NCBI GenBank assembly: GCA_021596325.1
Contig: JAKGDA010000007.1
Coordinates: 248,001-312,000, forward strand
DNA from: Parafenestella ontariensis
Taxonomy: Eukaryota; Ascomycota; Dothideomycetes; Pleosporales; Cucurbitariaceae
Direction: 5' to 3'
DNA length: 64,000 nt
Below, one piece after another: positions 1-10,965 of the stretch. The notes beneath the pieces were generated by a model, which saw nothing but the letters and a program-made list of their open reading frames with translations, was not told where the DNA came from and did no database searches. Numbering within the stretch: the first letter of the stretch is position 1; each line of letters begins with the position of its first letter. Position numbers and translations under genes: made by a program.

Positions 1-326
1 GTCGTTAGGTGGTGCACTACGTACCCTTGGCTCCATATTCCTTCACATTACGGAACACCTTGTAGGCATTCGGGTTGCTGTTAAAGGCAGCTCTGCCCCT
101 TCCTGATAGGTCGTTCAACCAGTAGCCATCGGCTGCGAAAGCGAGCGACGACTGGTGGTTGCCCAGGATGGTGTCGTTCCCTAGGGTATTTGCAGCCCTA
201 GCAAACGGCGCTTTGAGAAGTGAGCTACCGAACGTGTTGCGTAGAGGAAGGAGTTGTTATCTTACCGAGGACAGCGCCCTGAACACCGGCTGCCAATAGG
301 CAGGCGATTATTGAGGGCAGGTGCAT
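1..326 (-). CDS. GH55 glucan 1,3-beta-glucosidase, N-terminal fragment
   Basis: This is the 5' end of a secreted exo-beta-1,3-glucanase that continues beyond the left edge. Exon 1 is 326-266 and encodes a signal peptide (MHLPSIIACLLAAGVQGAVL). A 55-nt intron (265-211) follows, exon 2 is 210-25, and a GTACGT donor starts at position 24, so the remainder lies outside the window. Exon 2 has the family's N-terminal signature: YWLNDL, then AAFN and YKVFRNVKEYGAKG, which opens the first pectate-lyase-3 type beta-helix of GH55 enzymes. The family hydrolyses cell-wall or storage beta-1,3-glucan outside the cell. Only about 82 residues are visible, so catalytic residues cannot be checked. The start gives a clean signal peptide and the phases match. 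Other pectate-lyase-like beta-helix enzymes are the main alternative. Confidence 0.72.
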
Positions 327-2396
327 GCTGCAGATTATGTAGTAAGTTGTGAACGCTTATGTACAGTAGCAAAAAGACAGCAACCGACGTCTGTACAAAG
401 GAGTGAGTAGACAGAAAGTTCTGGAGATAACCTCTCAAGAAGGAGGAGCCAGGTCCTATTTACTCTTGCCGTTTGTTCTGATCCTCGCCTTGGCACCGGC
501 GGTGAGAACGTGATAGGAAAGCACCACCCGGACTCGGTCACTCCAACGGGCGCCGGTCATTCATAAGCAGAGCTCTAGCAGCCCACCATTCAAACGAGCC
601 GTAGTAGCAACCCTCACCAACGGCACTTAGATTCTCGGTCACCCGCCAGATTGATTGCTTGTCCGATGTGGTGGCATACATGCCCGCCCTTCTAATGGTA
701 ACCTGGCCAAGTCCTTTCCAAGGCCTAAGCTATCCCGGCCCAGGGTTACATGGTCTGTGGAAGGGCGCCTCCCGGGCTACTCTCGTGGTTTTCCTAGGTT
801 GTGACTTCCGCGGAGCTCCTACACTCTTGAGTGACTTGACCATTCTCAATGTCCGTAATGGGCCTTTAATTTCATGAAGCTGTCTGAGCTGCAAGAGAGC
901 ACCAAGTCTTCATTCGCTGCAAGCCATGCCAGAAGTAGACGCATACAAGGAACATACACACGAGTGTAGACGGAGACGCAACTGGTCCAGGAGGTTTGTC
1001 CAACTAACCTTGATCCGGCAGAAGTCACCGGGTCGGCCTGTTTATTCCCGTTAGAGTATGTATTGTCCAACCAGGGCGTGTCCACAAGCCAGAGACATGT
1101 CGTGAACACTATTTCTAAGACACTGCATCAGTCCTGGTAATTTAAATCCTGTGGTGTTTGACGCCCAAACCCCAGATTTGCATAGTCTGCATTCACTGAC
1201 GTGCCGCATGTGTGGGGTAGCGTGAGAACCAGGCCGTGGCTACATCTGTTTGTTACACTGCATTTGTCTGCCCTATGATCTGCTCCTGCAGATAATCCTT
1301 GTGCGCGCGTGCTCGGATCAACTCTTCAATCCTTGAAGCACCTCACCGTGAACACACATCGCCCGACGGTGTCACGAACCCACCGAGTCTTGTGAGGATT
1401 CCGCGAGACATGTATCGTGAAGGGAATTGCAAGACCTTCCTTTCGACCTGCCTAGCGGAAACATCTGGTTGGAGGAGCGTGGGCTCCAGGAAAACGTAAA
1501 TATGTGCGCACTTTTATCACTTGAGCGCTCGCTGTGAAGCATACAGGGGTAACAACATCCTGGGTCCGGCGCGATCAGGTTGAGGAGAGTTGAGTAGTAG
1601 TTTAAGTGTAGTTGAAATAAGGGTTGAATGAGAACGCCACACCCTTGGATGAGAGAGCTCGAAGCTAATGCCTGTTGAGGATCGCAATGGCGGAAACCAT
1701 ATACCCCAGATCTTCGGCTGGGCTTCTAGATCTTGCGTGAGGTAGATCAGGTGTCCAGGTTAAATATATTAAAAGGATTTGGCTATATCCAGTCAGATGG
1801 TAGTGTTTCGACCTTCTCTTTCCGGTAACGCACCAATCAGGGTGAAGCATGTGATAAAGTCCGAAGAGCCGCGGCGAACAAGTACAGATTGGCTCAGAGA
1901 TGAGTGTACTAGAGTAATCAATGTACGTCATTTGTGCTCTCAGGTCAAGGTCACGCAGTCGTGGGTGCAGCGCTGTGATCATGGCGCAGAGAGCTTTCGA
2001 AAGCCGGACGAAGAAACGAAGATGGCTAACACGCTATGTCGGTTTCGGCTATGTTTTAGTCATTCCATCGCTGGAATCACTCGTGTTGCATATGCATGAA
2101 TGTTCGTGGCATCAAAAGACGAACACATAGGTAGTGTCTCCTAGGGCCTCTTGTCCTAGACCTTTGCCACACGAGAGATTCTTATTTCGAAAGTGAAAGG
2201 ATGTTCCACCTAGGTCGCACACGATATTGCCGTGATTTGAGCCGTCGCTCAATGCAGCCTAATTGGCTTCAGAGGATGCCTCTCGGTACTTAAGCAAACG
2301 TTTCTCTTGAAAAGAACCGGCATGTAATCATCTTATAGTAGCATAACTACGTTGTTTGTTCAAGTTGCTGCGGACGTGCGATGGGCTAACGAGGCG
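327..2396. other. Intergenic, nothing recognised
   Basis: Two kilobases between the glucanase start and the thioesterase stop. Open frames of 60-106 codons occur on both strands, but none has a recognisable motif, a sensible splice context or a signal peptide. I see no repeat, RNA gene or transposon relic. Confidence 0.5.
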
Positions 2397-3102
2397 TTAT
2401 AGCTTTGTCTTTTTTACTTCAACGAACATAGCTTCTCCTGTCGTGAACACTGTTCCCGTCCCGTCTTCAATAGTCGCACGAACGTAGATCTTTCTGCCAT
2501 CCTTACGCTCAATCTTGGCCGTGCAGAGAATGAATCCCGGAGTAGGAACAGGTCTCTTATAATTTGTATTCAGATCTGTCTGGTGTTAGATAACGTTTCG
2601 ACGCGCAGCGATTAATAGCAACGACTGACAAGCAGTAAAGGTACTCATTCTACTGCTATCGTCCATCTGGCCTAGGTCCCTCATCCGTTGCATCTTCGTT
2701 TCCAAATTGATTGTAAGGAGTACACCGCAGACCCTAAAGTTGTAGGCATCAAATCAGTGTATGTCTCACATGCAGCCCGTCCATAGGTCTTGCGTACTCA
2801 TCTAGCATCGTGGCCACGAACCCACCATGGGCGATCTGTGGGTGTCCGTTCAACCCGTCACCTAGATCTATGATCGTAACTATTTCATTGTACGGGAAAT
2901 CATCATCCTCTTCCTTGACCGGACGCAGCGTCAGTAAGGCTCGTATTGTCCGATTTGTAGCGAGCGTTTCTGCGAAGAAAGAATCCTCTCCTGAAGTTTT
3001 TGGCAATCGTGAGTCGGTACGTGTAGGGGTCCACTTGGGGTCATTGATCAAGGCCGCTGCCCAGGGTGCCGATGAAAGTCGTTCAATAACAGTGTCTCCC
3101 AT
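2397..3102 (-). CDS. PaaI-type hotdog-fold thioesterase family protein
   Basis: Three exons (3102-2798, 2733-2645, 2575-2397) give about 190 residues with matching phases; introns are 64 and 69 nt. The protein starts MGDTVIERLSSAPW; an in-frame GTG codon upstream is not used as start. The diagnostic segment is AHGGFVATMLDE at the exon 1 end, the HGG helix of 4HBT/PaaI hotdog domains, followed after splicing by NYKRPVPTPG, the typical second strand. The fold hydrolyses acyl-CoA or related thioesters, usually as a dimer or tetramer; the substrate here is unknown. No targeting signal is obvious. It sits tail-to-head with the aldo-keto reductase on the same strand, about 450 bp away. Family confidence is high, specific function unknown. 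Confidence 0.8.
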
Positions 3103-3549
3103 CTTAATCACGTTGGATTGCTGCTTGTAGTGTTTGTTGAATGCATGATGGAAATACGTACAGAGACATGCCGAGGTGAGTGGACGAGGTTGCTGAGGTG
3201 ATTCATGAATAAGCCGAGGTACCTATCGATAAGAGGTGTGCAGAGTGTGCAGAGTCACGTCTTGCTGTCCTCACCTTCAACGACGCACAACTAACCTACT
3301 TGCGATGGAATCCTCTAGGCCCGCAAGAATCACAAGTCGAAATTAACCTAAATCAACGTGCTACCAGAGCTCATGGCTCTTCAGTCTTCTCCTTTAAAGT
3401 AGTCATAACCCCAAACCAAGAAAAACCGGACACTCAAATGTCAAATGGGAAATTTGCAGCAGAACACTGGTTACAATGAGGAAGCAACTTCGACTAGAAT
3501 GCTGACGCCAGTCACAGCTGTAAGCTATGAGGTCCATCTAAACACCACA
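3103..3549. other. Intergenic, nothing recognised
   Basis: 447 bp between two genes on the minus strand; it should hold the thioesterase promoter and the reductase 3' UTR. No clear element was seen. Confidence 0.4.
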
Positions 3550-4786
3550 CTACGCCTCTTTAACTGTTTCTACGTAGGTAAGGGTTTTCGCTTGGGGGAT
3601 CGACCGAAATCCTGACAGCTCAGAACTTTCAACAAATTTCCGAATGGCCGCTTCTTCCTCATCTGTAAGGTCAACATTAAGTGCGCTCCAGTTCTCCTCA
3701 AGATACTTAATTTTCTTGGTGCCGGGGATAGGCATGAAATCACGTCCCTGCTTCAAGGTCCAAGCAAGCGCTAACTGGGCTACAGTGCATCCTTTCTTCA
3801 CCGCGAATTCCTTCAGCTGATTCACTAGATTTGCGTTGGTCGGGAAGTTCTCTTCGCTGAACCATGGAAAGCGATCTCCGCGGGTGTCATCTCCGCCCTT
3901 GACTGAGTCGTGACTATTGAATTGTCCAGTAAGTAGGCCTCGACCAAGCGGCGACGAGCATACAATGGCGACACCCAGCTCACGGCAGGTCTCCAGAAGA
4001 TTGTTGCTCGTAGCCTCTTCAATTTCACGAACGAAAGGTGAATATTCAGCTTGCACAGCAGCGACCGGGGCGATCTTGTAAGCACGACGCAACTCAGTCG
4101 AAGTCACTTCACACAACCCAATGTGCTTAATCTTCCTTTCACTGGGGCATGTTAGAGCTGTGACATAGTTAGGTAGAGTTACTCACGCTTGCAGCTCGGC
4201 CAATGCGCGCATTGTCTCCTCGATCGGCGTCTGCGGGTTGACACGATGGGCATAATCTACTAAATATTAGACTTACGCGTTTGGAAGATCAGCTCAAGAG
4301 ACTTACACAGGTCGATATGATCAACACCCAACTTGGCGAGGCTTGTCTCACAAGCCTTCTTGACATACTCCGCCGAGCTGTTAATTCCCAAAAACTTAAA
4401 ACCATCCATCACCAAACCGAACTTGCTTGCCAGGAAGATCTCATCACGCTTGCCGGTACGCTTGAACCATTTGTTCAACAATTCTTCGCTCTCTCCATAT
4501 ATACTGCGAGGTTTTAGCATCGATCTTATCCTCATAGGCAATGCCATACTCAGCAGTGTCCCAGAATGTTATCCCAAGTTCGACTGCACGATCCCAGAGT
4601 TTGAAGCGCTCTTCCTCGGAAGGGGGCGTCCCATATACCTAAAACGAGGATACGGAGTCAGTGTTGGCACATCGTGCAGCAAGGTATACACACCCTCCCA
4701 GAGACACCCATCAAGCCGAGGCCAAGAGGTGATACACTTGGGCCATTCCTGCCGAGAATGCGCGCCTGAGCTGGATTAGAGGGCAT
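3550..4786 (-). CDS. Aldo-keto reductase
   Basis: Five exons (4786-4694, 4638-4550, 4503-4307, 4256-4187, 4141-3550) encode about 346 residues, the normal length of a single-domain aldo/keto reductase. All four introns are 45-55 nt and phases agree. The catalytic tetrad is visible: Asp58 and Tyr63 in WDTADIYGESEELL, Lys88 in FLASKFG and His130 in IDLYYAHRV. The C-terminal part carries the NADPH-binding segment with PIPGTKK. The short second intron restores DTADIYG across the junction, which supports the model. The family reduces aldehydes and ketones with NADPH in the cytosol. It is transcribed divergently from a Zn2Cys6 factor 422 bp away, a layout often seen for a regulator and its target; that link is inference. 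Substrate is unknown. Confidence 0.9.
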
Positions 4787-5208
4787 AGTAAAACTATCAA
4801 AGAGTTCATGTTCAACGTGAATAGGAGGAATGTAGACAACGTGGGGAGTCGATAAGAAAAAGTCGGGGCATGACATTGAGTTGCCTTTATACTTACCTCA
4901 GGACGAAACCGCTCGCACTGATCGGAGACCTTGGCAGCCGTCAAAGGCCCTATAGTGTGCTTCAAACATGCGTCGTTGCCATCTACAGGTCGGAAATACA
5001 TAGTCTCCGAATTCAAGCCTGGCAACATAACTCCGTTGTCGGATTCCAACCATTAGTCCAATCAAACACCAAGAATCCCGAGCATCTGCATATGTTGCTA
5101 GCTTCATCCAGTATAGTCTCCGCCAAGGCTTATTCGAATCCAGGTCTTCTCATCAAAGGACACCACTTCACAATCTCGACCGCCGAAACTCCCTCTAATG
5201 TGCCTAGG
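4787..5208. promoter_or_regulatory. Shared divergent promoter region, reductase / C6 factor
   Basis: 422 bp separate the two divergent start codons. An out-of-frame ATG at 5198 overlaps the regulator start at 5209 and ends at the TGA at 5210, forming a four-codon upstream frame. No specific operator can be assigned by eye. Confidence 0.4.
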
Positions 5209-6875
5209 ATGACCCACACCAAGTTGGGTTGCCGGACATGCAAGTGAGTTCGGAATCCTCTGGAGACCTTGCGCAAACCGTCAAAGTTACTAATACTAAC
5301 AGAATCCGCAAAGTGAAGTGTGATGAGGGGCGTCCCGCATGCCGTCGTTGCGTCTCCACTGGCCGCGTGTGTAGCGGTTATGGTATTTGGGGTGGCGGAG
5401 GAAGCTTTTACACCCAGCGTCGTGCTGGACATCGATGCGTGAGCCAGAAAATCGCGAAGACTCCGCCATACGCATCCATGCATGAAAGTAACGGAGAAGA
5501 GAAGTCCATTCTAGATTGGTTTTACCATCGCGCAGCAAAAAAGCTACCAGGGGCGTTCATTACGACTTTTTGGAGTATGATACTACAACAGACGAGTATG
5601 CAGGAACCGGCTATTCTGCATGCGGTACTCACCTTGAGCTCCGTTCATCATAGCGGTACGAAGCGTGAGACTGTTCAGGCACTTAAACAAAGTACTTCCG
5701 ATGAGCACTTCATGCTGACGCATTACACCAAGGCGATTCAGAGTTTACAGCCGCACCTTGAACGCAAAGACAGATCTTCCATAAGGGTAGCCCTTATCGC
5801 TTGCATCGTTTTTACATACCTGGAATACCTACGAGGCCATTATCAGACTGCTCTGAAGCACTTGCAAAGTGGGTTTCTAGTCTTTATAGATTTTCAGTCG
5901 ACCCAACGAGAGGAAACTGGTGCCCATCTGCGACGGTCGCAAGATCTAGTAGATGATAGTATTGAAGAAACTCTCACTCGACTATTCGTACAACTGGAGC
6001 TCTTCACCCAATTCCACCAACATTCATGGCCGATGCTCTCCTCCGTTACAGCTAACAGGCTTATGCCGATATTATTCGACACCCATACTCAGGCATGGAA
6101 ATATTTAGAGAATATCTACTGTCGAATATTTGACCTTACCAAGCTACAACAATACGACAAATTTTCGATAGATTCTTTTCCCCTGGGAGCCATTGGCCAC
6201 TTCGAGGAACAGTGTGGCATCCTTTCAAAGCTCTCGCAATGGCTTGAGATATACTCAGCCTCAGAAGCTGGCCTCAATAGCCAGGAGCCGTCAGGCCGCG
6301 TTGACCTTCTTCTCCGTGAATTCCACATAATGGCAAATATCATGGCTTCCACATGCTTACGAGCGATCGACGACGAATCAAACTACGATGCCCACACAAA
6401 GGGTTTCCTCTACATACTCAGTATTTCAGTCAGATTATGGGCATCCCGGCCTCAGTCATTCCCCTACTACAATCCAATAACGCACATGTCACGATCTATC
6501 GTCGGTACAGGCTGGTTGCCTCCTTTGTTTTTTACAGCGCTTAAATGCCGTGTCCACCGTATTAGATGGCATGCCCTTCGCTTGCTCGGCTCCACGTTCC
6601 ACAGAGAAGGCCTTTGGGATTCAAGACTTGTCTCGACTGTTGCGATGGCTGTGGTACAAATAGAAGAAGGTGACTTCTATCAACAGGATCTTTCCGAAGA
6701 TAAGTTTGCGCTAGACGATGTACCGGAACTGAAAGACTTGGACGCCCCGATGCTGCCACTACAGTCGAGATTAACGGAGATGAAGGTATTGCTTCCTGAA
6801 GGGCCTTCTGAGGATGTAGGAGTGTTGTATAAACGAGGAGGACTATGGAGCGAGCTTCAGGTACATATAGGGTAA
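5209..6875 (+). CDS. Zn2Cys6 fungal transcription factor
   Basis: Exon 1 is 5209-5243 and exon 2 is 5303-6875, giving about 535 residues. The 59-nt intron contains a TACTAAC branch site and splits the zinc cluster after its second cysteine; splicing gives CRTCKIRKVKC followed by the remaining cysteines, spacing CX2CX6CX6CX2CX6C near the N-terminus. The middle resembles the fungal-specific factor region (SILDWFYHRAAKKLPG and AILHAVLTLSSVHHSG), common in Pleosporales regulators. It should act in the nucleus as a sequence-specific regulator. It is divergent from the aldo-keto reductase, a plausible target. A MITE copy is inserted immediately downstream: its target duplication begins at 6876, directly after the TAA, so the 3' UTR is largely transposon sequence. 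Confidence 0.9.
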
Positions 6876-6886
6876 AAGAGCTGCTT

Positions 6887-7091
6887 CTCTCGCGTCGTCG
6901 AGGTAACTGGAAGTAACATTTTAACTCTGCAGTCCTTAACCATAATTTTCATGCTCTAACTTAATAACTTATATATACGCCTAGATAACTTTGGTGCCCT
7001 AAAATATAAGGTAGTCGCTACTAAGAATAATAGATATATAGAGATATCTATAATAAATGGTTGTGTTACTTTTGGCTATCTCGAAGAGCGC
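6887..7091. mobile_element. MITE family 1, copy 1 (~205 bp, inverted repeats)
   Basis: The element is flanked by a perfect 11-bp direct repeat AAGAGCTGCTT (6876-6886 and 7092-7102). Its ends are imperfect inverted repeats of about 26 bp; both read GCG..TCGAG.TA.C....AAGTAAC. The interior is AT-rich. Related copies occur at 9467 and 23610. There is no coding capacity. The target duplication length fits the Mutator-like superfamily; that class assignment is inference. Confidence 0.75.
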
Positions 7092-7102
7092 AAGAGCTGC
7101 TT

Positions 7103-7542
7103 GTGCACGCTAGTCGAAATCTGCGCTCTCATTGAGTCCAAAGAGTCTTACAGTCAGATACGGCCGGCCAATAACTTAACTGATTAGCATACTATTTCAT
7201 CGTCTGGGATTTCAGTTTTGTTGTTCACATGTCTGTCACGTTGCAGAATGAAAGACGTCATCCATACGCGCTAGACAATACGTCAAAGACCACGCGAGCT
7301 GTGAACATCTATACCACCTAACCCGCATCTAGACCTAGGAGACCCGCATCAGTTTTAATGATCTATAGTTGCCGAGGCATTGGCGTAGTATAATATAACG
7401 GTCATAAGTTATGATTCCCCAGATTCCGTACCTCATCAATAAACTTTCTCGTCTCCAACCCCAAAGCTGCTTCTCATAACCTTGCAACCTACACCGAATC
7501 TCAATTTCCTACAGACCATTAATACTCGCAATTTTACCAGCC
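7103..7542. other. Intergenic upstream of the disordered protein
   Basis: 440 bp between the MITE and the next start codon. No gene or clear element was recognised. Confidence 0.35.
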
Positions 7543-8004
7543 ATGTCCTCAAAACCACACTCCAAGACGGTTCGTGGAACTTTCGACAACCCGAAAACTC
7601 AGGAAGCTATGAATTCCGACAAATCCACACCAGGACTTGGGGACGCGACCTCACTGAAGACCGAAAACGACAACAAAACTTTGCCATCTAATGACTCAGC
7701 CCCACCGCGTGGACAAGGCAATGACAAAAATTCCGACTCTGCGCCTACGGTGTCAGACCCATACCGCAACAACGAAAACGCTGGAGGAGGAGACAAGAAG
7801 GCGAAGGGGAACAGGCGAGAAGAGAAGGAAGACCTACCGCACTCGAAGACGGTAAGGGGCACGCTGGCGAACGATGATGGGAAGAAGGTCAACAAGACGC
7901 AATTGGGTGATCCGACGAGCTTGAAGGCGGAGACTAGCGAGAGTGACATGGGTAAGGGTGTGGAGAGGGAAGGCGGATACACGCCTGGGAAGAGCAAGTT
8001 GTAG
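7543..8004 (+). CDS. Hypothetical disordered protein with internal duplication
   Basis: A single-exon frame of 153 residues, strongly hydrophilic and rich in Lys, Asp, Asn, Ser and Gly, with no hydrophobic core, signal peptide or cysteine. Two units are duplicated: PHSKTVRGT at residues ~5-13 and again at ~99-107, and GDATSLKTE near 33-41 versus GDPTSLKAE near 122-130. The order (SKTVRGT, then a linker, then LGDxTSLKxE) is the same in both halves, so selection on a repeated motif is likely. I do not recognise a family. The composition recalls small stress-related hydrophilic proteins, but no LEA signature is present. It ends 43 bp from the stop of the convergent cyclase gene. Confidence 0.6.
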   Translation: MSSKPHSKTVRGTFDNPKTQEAMNSDKSTPGLGDATSLKTENDNKTLPSNDSAPPRGQGNDKNSDSAPTVSDPYRNNENAGGGDKKAKGNRREEKEDLPHSKTVRGTLANDDGKKVNKTQLGDPTSLKAETSESDMGKGVEREGGYTPGKSKL

Positions 8005-8047
8005 TCTACAAATCAAAATAGTTCTGAGCACTATCCCAGGCATAATT

Positions 8048-9165
8048 TCAAAATATAGCAATAGCATTCGGCGGGCTCGCAACACCGCCTTTGACGTTTA
8101 GCACCTGGCTCGTGAAGAAAAAAGTCCACCGTTTCTGCATCTCACACTCCTTTGCCAGCTCTTCCAAGTCGAACAGCTCTCCAATAGGCATGCCGAAACC
8201 GGAAAGTAGTATTTGATGCATTGCCTGTTCAGATGGTGGCCATGCCTCAAAGCCAGGACAGTCACCTGCTACTGCGGCGATTTGCGTGTCCCAGAGGAAG
8301 GCAAGCACTTCCAAAGTGCTTTCTAGGCCGGGGTACTGGAAGGGTGATTTGGACATGATGGTTTGCTTGGTGGAGAGGGTAGCGGTTTCGAAGGCGGCTG
8401 TGAAGCCTGTGCAGAATTAGTAGGGTGGTAGTATCAGTAGGATGCTTGATGTGTTACTAACCGGTGCGGAGTATGATGATGTCACCTGCTTGGAACTGGA
8501 AATTGCTTTCCTTTGCAATCTCTTTCGCAATATTTAACGGTATAGCGTAGTAATCCAGTGGATCATATTTGAGACCGTTGCGAGCAGCATAGGAAACAAA
8601 GTCGATCAGCACGCCGCGTCCAACGATTCCTTGCTTCGCCCAGGCTATTTACTTGTTAGGTCAATGCACCTATAGAAGAGGAAGAATGTACCATGAATGC
8701 CGAGTTGGGAGGTTTTGTTACCCAGAATCTCTTCTTGTGTGAGTCCGTTATAGAATCTCCCATCGTCGAAAGCCCAGTGTCGAAGACCATCCCACTGACT
8801 ACTAGTTTGGGTATTGAAAGTTAGTCGGTCGTCCTTCGCACTTGTCAAAACCTCATTTCAAGAGCTTCGCTTCGTCTCATACCTACATTCATGTTCTTCC
8901 CGAGCTCGTAGATCTCATGCTTCAATACCTGTCGAAACTCTTCACCCGCATAGTCCATCTGTTCAAGAGGCCAGTTCAGACCAACTCTCGTCCCAGTCTT
9001 GATTTCCTTCGCGGCTTCAGTCGTTCGCTCGGATGTCAAGTGATTCAGAGTCCCGAGCTCATCAGACATGCCCCAAAGACCCCATGCTGAGTGTGGCGGG
9101 TGGGATGGATCGAGCGGCAGCGCGGCGAACTTTGGATGCGATCTAGCTACCGTCTCTGAAGACAT
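8048..9165 (-). CDS. Cyclase-family (PF04199, formamidase-like) hydrolase
   Basis: Four exons (9165-8887, 8833-8692, 8644-8462, 8406-8048) encode about 320 residues; introns are 53, 47 and 55 nt and phases agree. The first intron is placed so that KNMN joins DDRLTFNTQ. The segment FNTQTSSQWDGLRHW is the signature of the fungal branch of the cyclase/kynurenine-formamidase-like fold, which replaces the bacterial HxGTHxD motif but keeps the Asp and His. Further family features are YNGLTQEEI, GIVGRGVLIDF and GDIIILRTG. Members hydrolyse amide bonds or act in aromatic degradation as metal-dependent enzymes; the substrate here is not known. There is no secretion signal. MITE copy 2 lies about 300 bp upstream. 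Confidence 0.85.
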
Positions 9166-9466
9166 TGTGCAATGTTTTGCTCAGGAAACAGGAAGAGTTA
9201 GGAGCAGAACCATCTTCAATTGCCTCACATTCTTGAAGCGTTCGTCACGGGTGTCCCTGTGGCCGGAAGTTTGGAGTCAAATCTGCGGGGAATACGCAGC
9301 CCGGCTATCGAGACCCGTGCAAACCATTGATGCTGTAGGCAATAGACAGCTTGGTCTGGACGGCAAAAGGCATGAGGCGCTCAAACCCCTACTCATGGCT
9401 CAGTAAAGCCATCTTGCCTTAATCTGACTTCGTGAACAGGCTTGGTAATCGTTATTTGTAGTTCTC
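9166..9466. other. Divergent intergenic region, cyclase side
   Basis: The first 300 bp upstream of the cyclase gene, up to the MITE. No motif was assigned. Confidence 0.3.
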
Positions 9467-9676
9467 TCTCGTGCCGTCGAGATAGCCGGAAGTAACAATC
9501 AACTCTACTGTAGTCCTCCACTGTAAACTTGGTGCTTAAACTCAAGATATCTTATATCTATGCTTACATAGCTTTAGCACCTTAACATATTTAGTTATTA
9601 CTGTTAGAGATATTGAAAATATACAGGATACTTTCCACTTCTAACCTGTCTCCGATCAATTCGACGGCGCTACAGG
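9467..9676. mobile_element. MITE family 1, copy 2 (~210 bp)
   Basis: It shares the start TCTCG..CCGTCGAGATAGC and the AT-rich core, including GATATTGAAAATATAC, with the other two copies. It ends with the inverted form GATCAATTCGACGGCGC. A short direct repeat GTTCTC flanks it (9461-9466, 9677-9682); the target duplication is less well preserved than in copy 1. It sits between two divergent genes, so it may affect both promoters. Confidence 0.65.
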
Positions 9677-9979
9677 GTTCTCAATTGACAATCATATCCC
9701 GAGCTTCAGCGCCCTTGGCCCTTACATTCGAGCCTAACAACCTTTGCCCTTTGCATTAATTCATGGTTTCCCATCTCAGGTATGAGGCAACGAAAGGATG
9801 TTGTGCAAAATGCGTCGACCTTTCGAGGTTGACGTTTCCCCACGTGGCTGCTGTCCCTGCATAAATTCGGTCATTCCTGCCCCACCGAGGGGTAGCTCCG
9901 ACAACTGGTAGCAGGTCTTCGGGAATCACAAATTATTGCACCTATTCCAGTCCTCAATTAATTCGATACTGCAGACAAT
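9677..9979. promoter_or_regulatory. Promoter region of the IMPase-like gene
   Basis: About 300 bp upstream of 9980. A TATA-like CATAAATTC occurs near 9860, 120 bp before the start codon. Nothing else was recognised. Confidence 0.3.
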
Positions 9980-10965
9980 ATGGCGGACATCAATCTGCAA
10001 GAGATCCACGATTTCATGATCTCCATAGCCAAACAGGCCGGAGAACGCATTGTCTCTGCAAAACCTACTACGGAGAATGCTGGCTCGAAGAAGAACTGTG
10101 AGCTTCGAAATCCAATTGGACACTACAGAACCTTCAAACTGATTCTTGGTATAGCTGTCGACCTCGTAACAGAAACCGACCGCGCAGTCGAGACCCTAAT
10201 ATCCACCTCCTTGCGCGAAAAGTACCCGGACTTCTCCTTCATGGGTGAGGAAACGTACAAGCCCGGCGACAAGATCACCAACGCACCAACATGTACGTAT
10301 CGTCTGATTGCCAATTGCGTGTGAGACATACTGACCTCGTACTTCAACTAGTCATATGCGATCCCATAGACGGCACTACAAACTTCGTCCACCGATATCC
10401 CTACGTGTCAATATCCCTCGGCTTCGCCATCAACCTCGAACCCACCGTTGGCATCGTCTACAACCCGTTTACACAGACGCTGTACTCCGCGATAAAAGGA
10501 CAGGGCGCGTACCTAAATCAGACTATCAAGTTACCTTTGAGCCCGCCAGCACCGCTCGAGACGCTGAATAGCTGTCTAGTTGCTGTCGAATGGGGCAGTG
10601 ATCGCAGCGGGAACGATTTCAAAGTCAAGAGCGAGACTTTCAAGAAGCTGGCTGCGACGAAAGAGGAGGGCGGAGGCATGGTTCACGGGCTAAGGAGTTT
10701 TGGTAGCGCGGCGCTGAACCTGTGTGGTGTGGCCAGTGGAGGTCTTGATATATATTGGGAAGCAGGATGCTGGGCTTGGGATGTCTGTGCGGGTTGGGTC
10801 ATATTGAAAGAAGCTGGTGGCGTGATGGTTGACGCCAACCCCGGCAATTGGGAACCGCGGGTGGATGAGAGGAGGTATTTTGCTGTGAGAGGTGGAGAGG
10901 GCCAGAAGGAGATTATTGAGGAGTTTTGGAGTCTGGTCGACGGGGCTTTTGAGGTGGGGATATGA
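9980..10965 (+). CDS. Inositol monophosphatase family phosphatase
   Basis: Three exons (9980-10097, 10155-10292, 10352-10965) encode about 289 residues, the usual length of inositol-1-monophosphatase. All metal-binding motifs are present: GEET at residues 70-73, DPIDGTTNFVH starting at Asp89, and the C-terminal WDVCAG. The second intron splits the motif-A codon and splicing restores FICDPIDGTTN. The enzyme family removes phosphate from inositol monophosphate using Mg2+ and is inhibited by Li+; fungal paralogues include qutG-type proteins of the quinate cluster, but no quinate genes are nearby, so inositol phosphate recycling is the simpler reading. No targeting signal is visible. Confidence 0.92.

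Noticed and set aside
2397..10965. Polyketide or peptide secondary-metabolite cluster
   Set aside because: A regulator and tailoring-type enzymes are present, but no backbone synthase, terpene cyclase or transporter is in the window.
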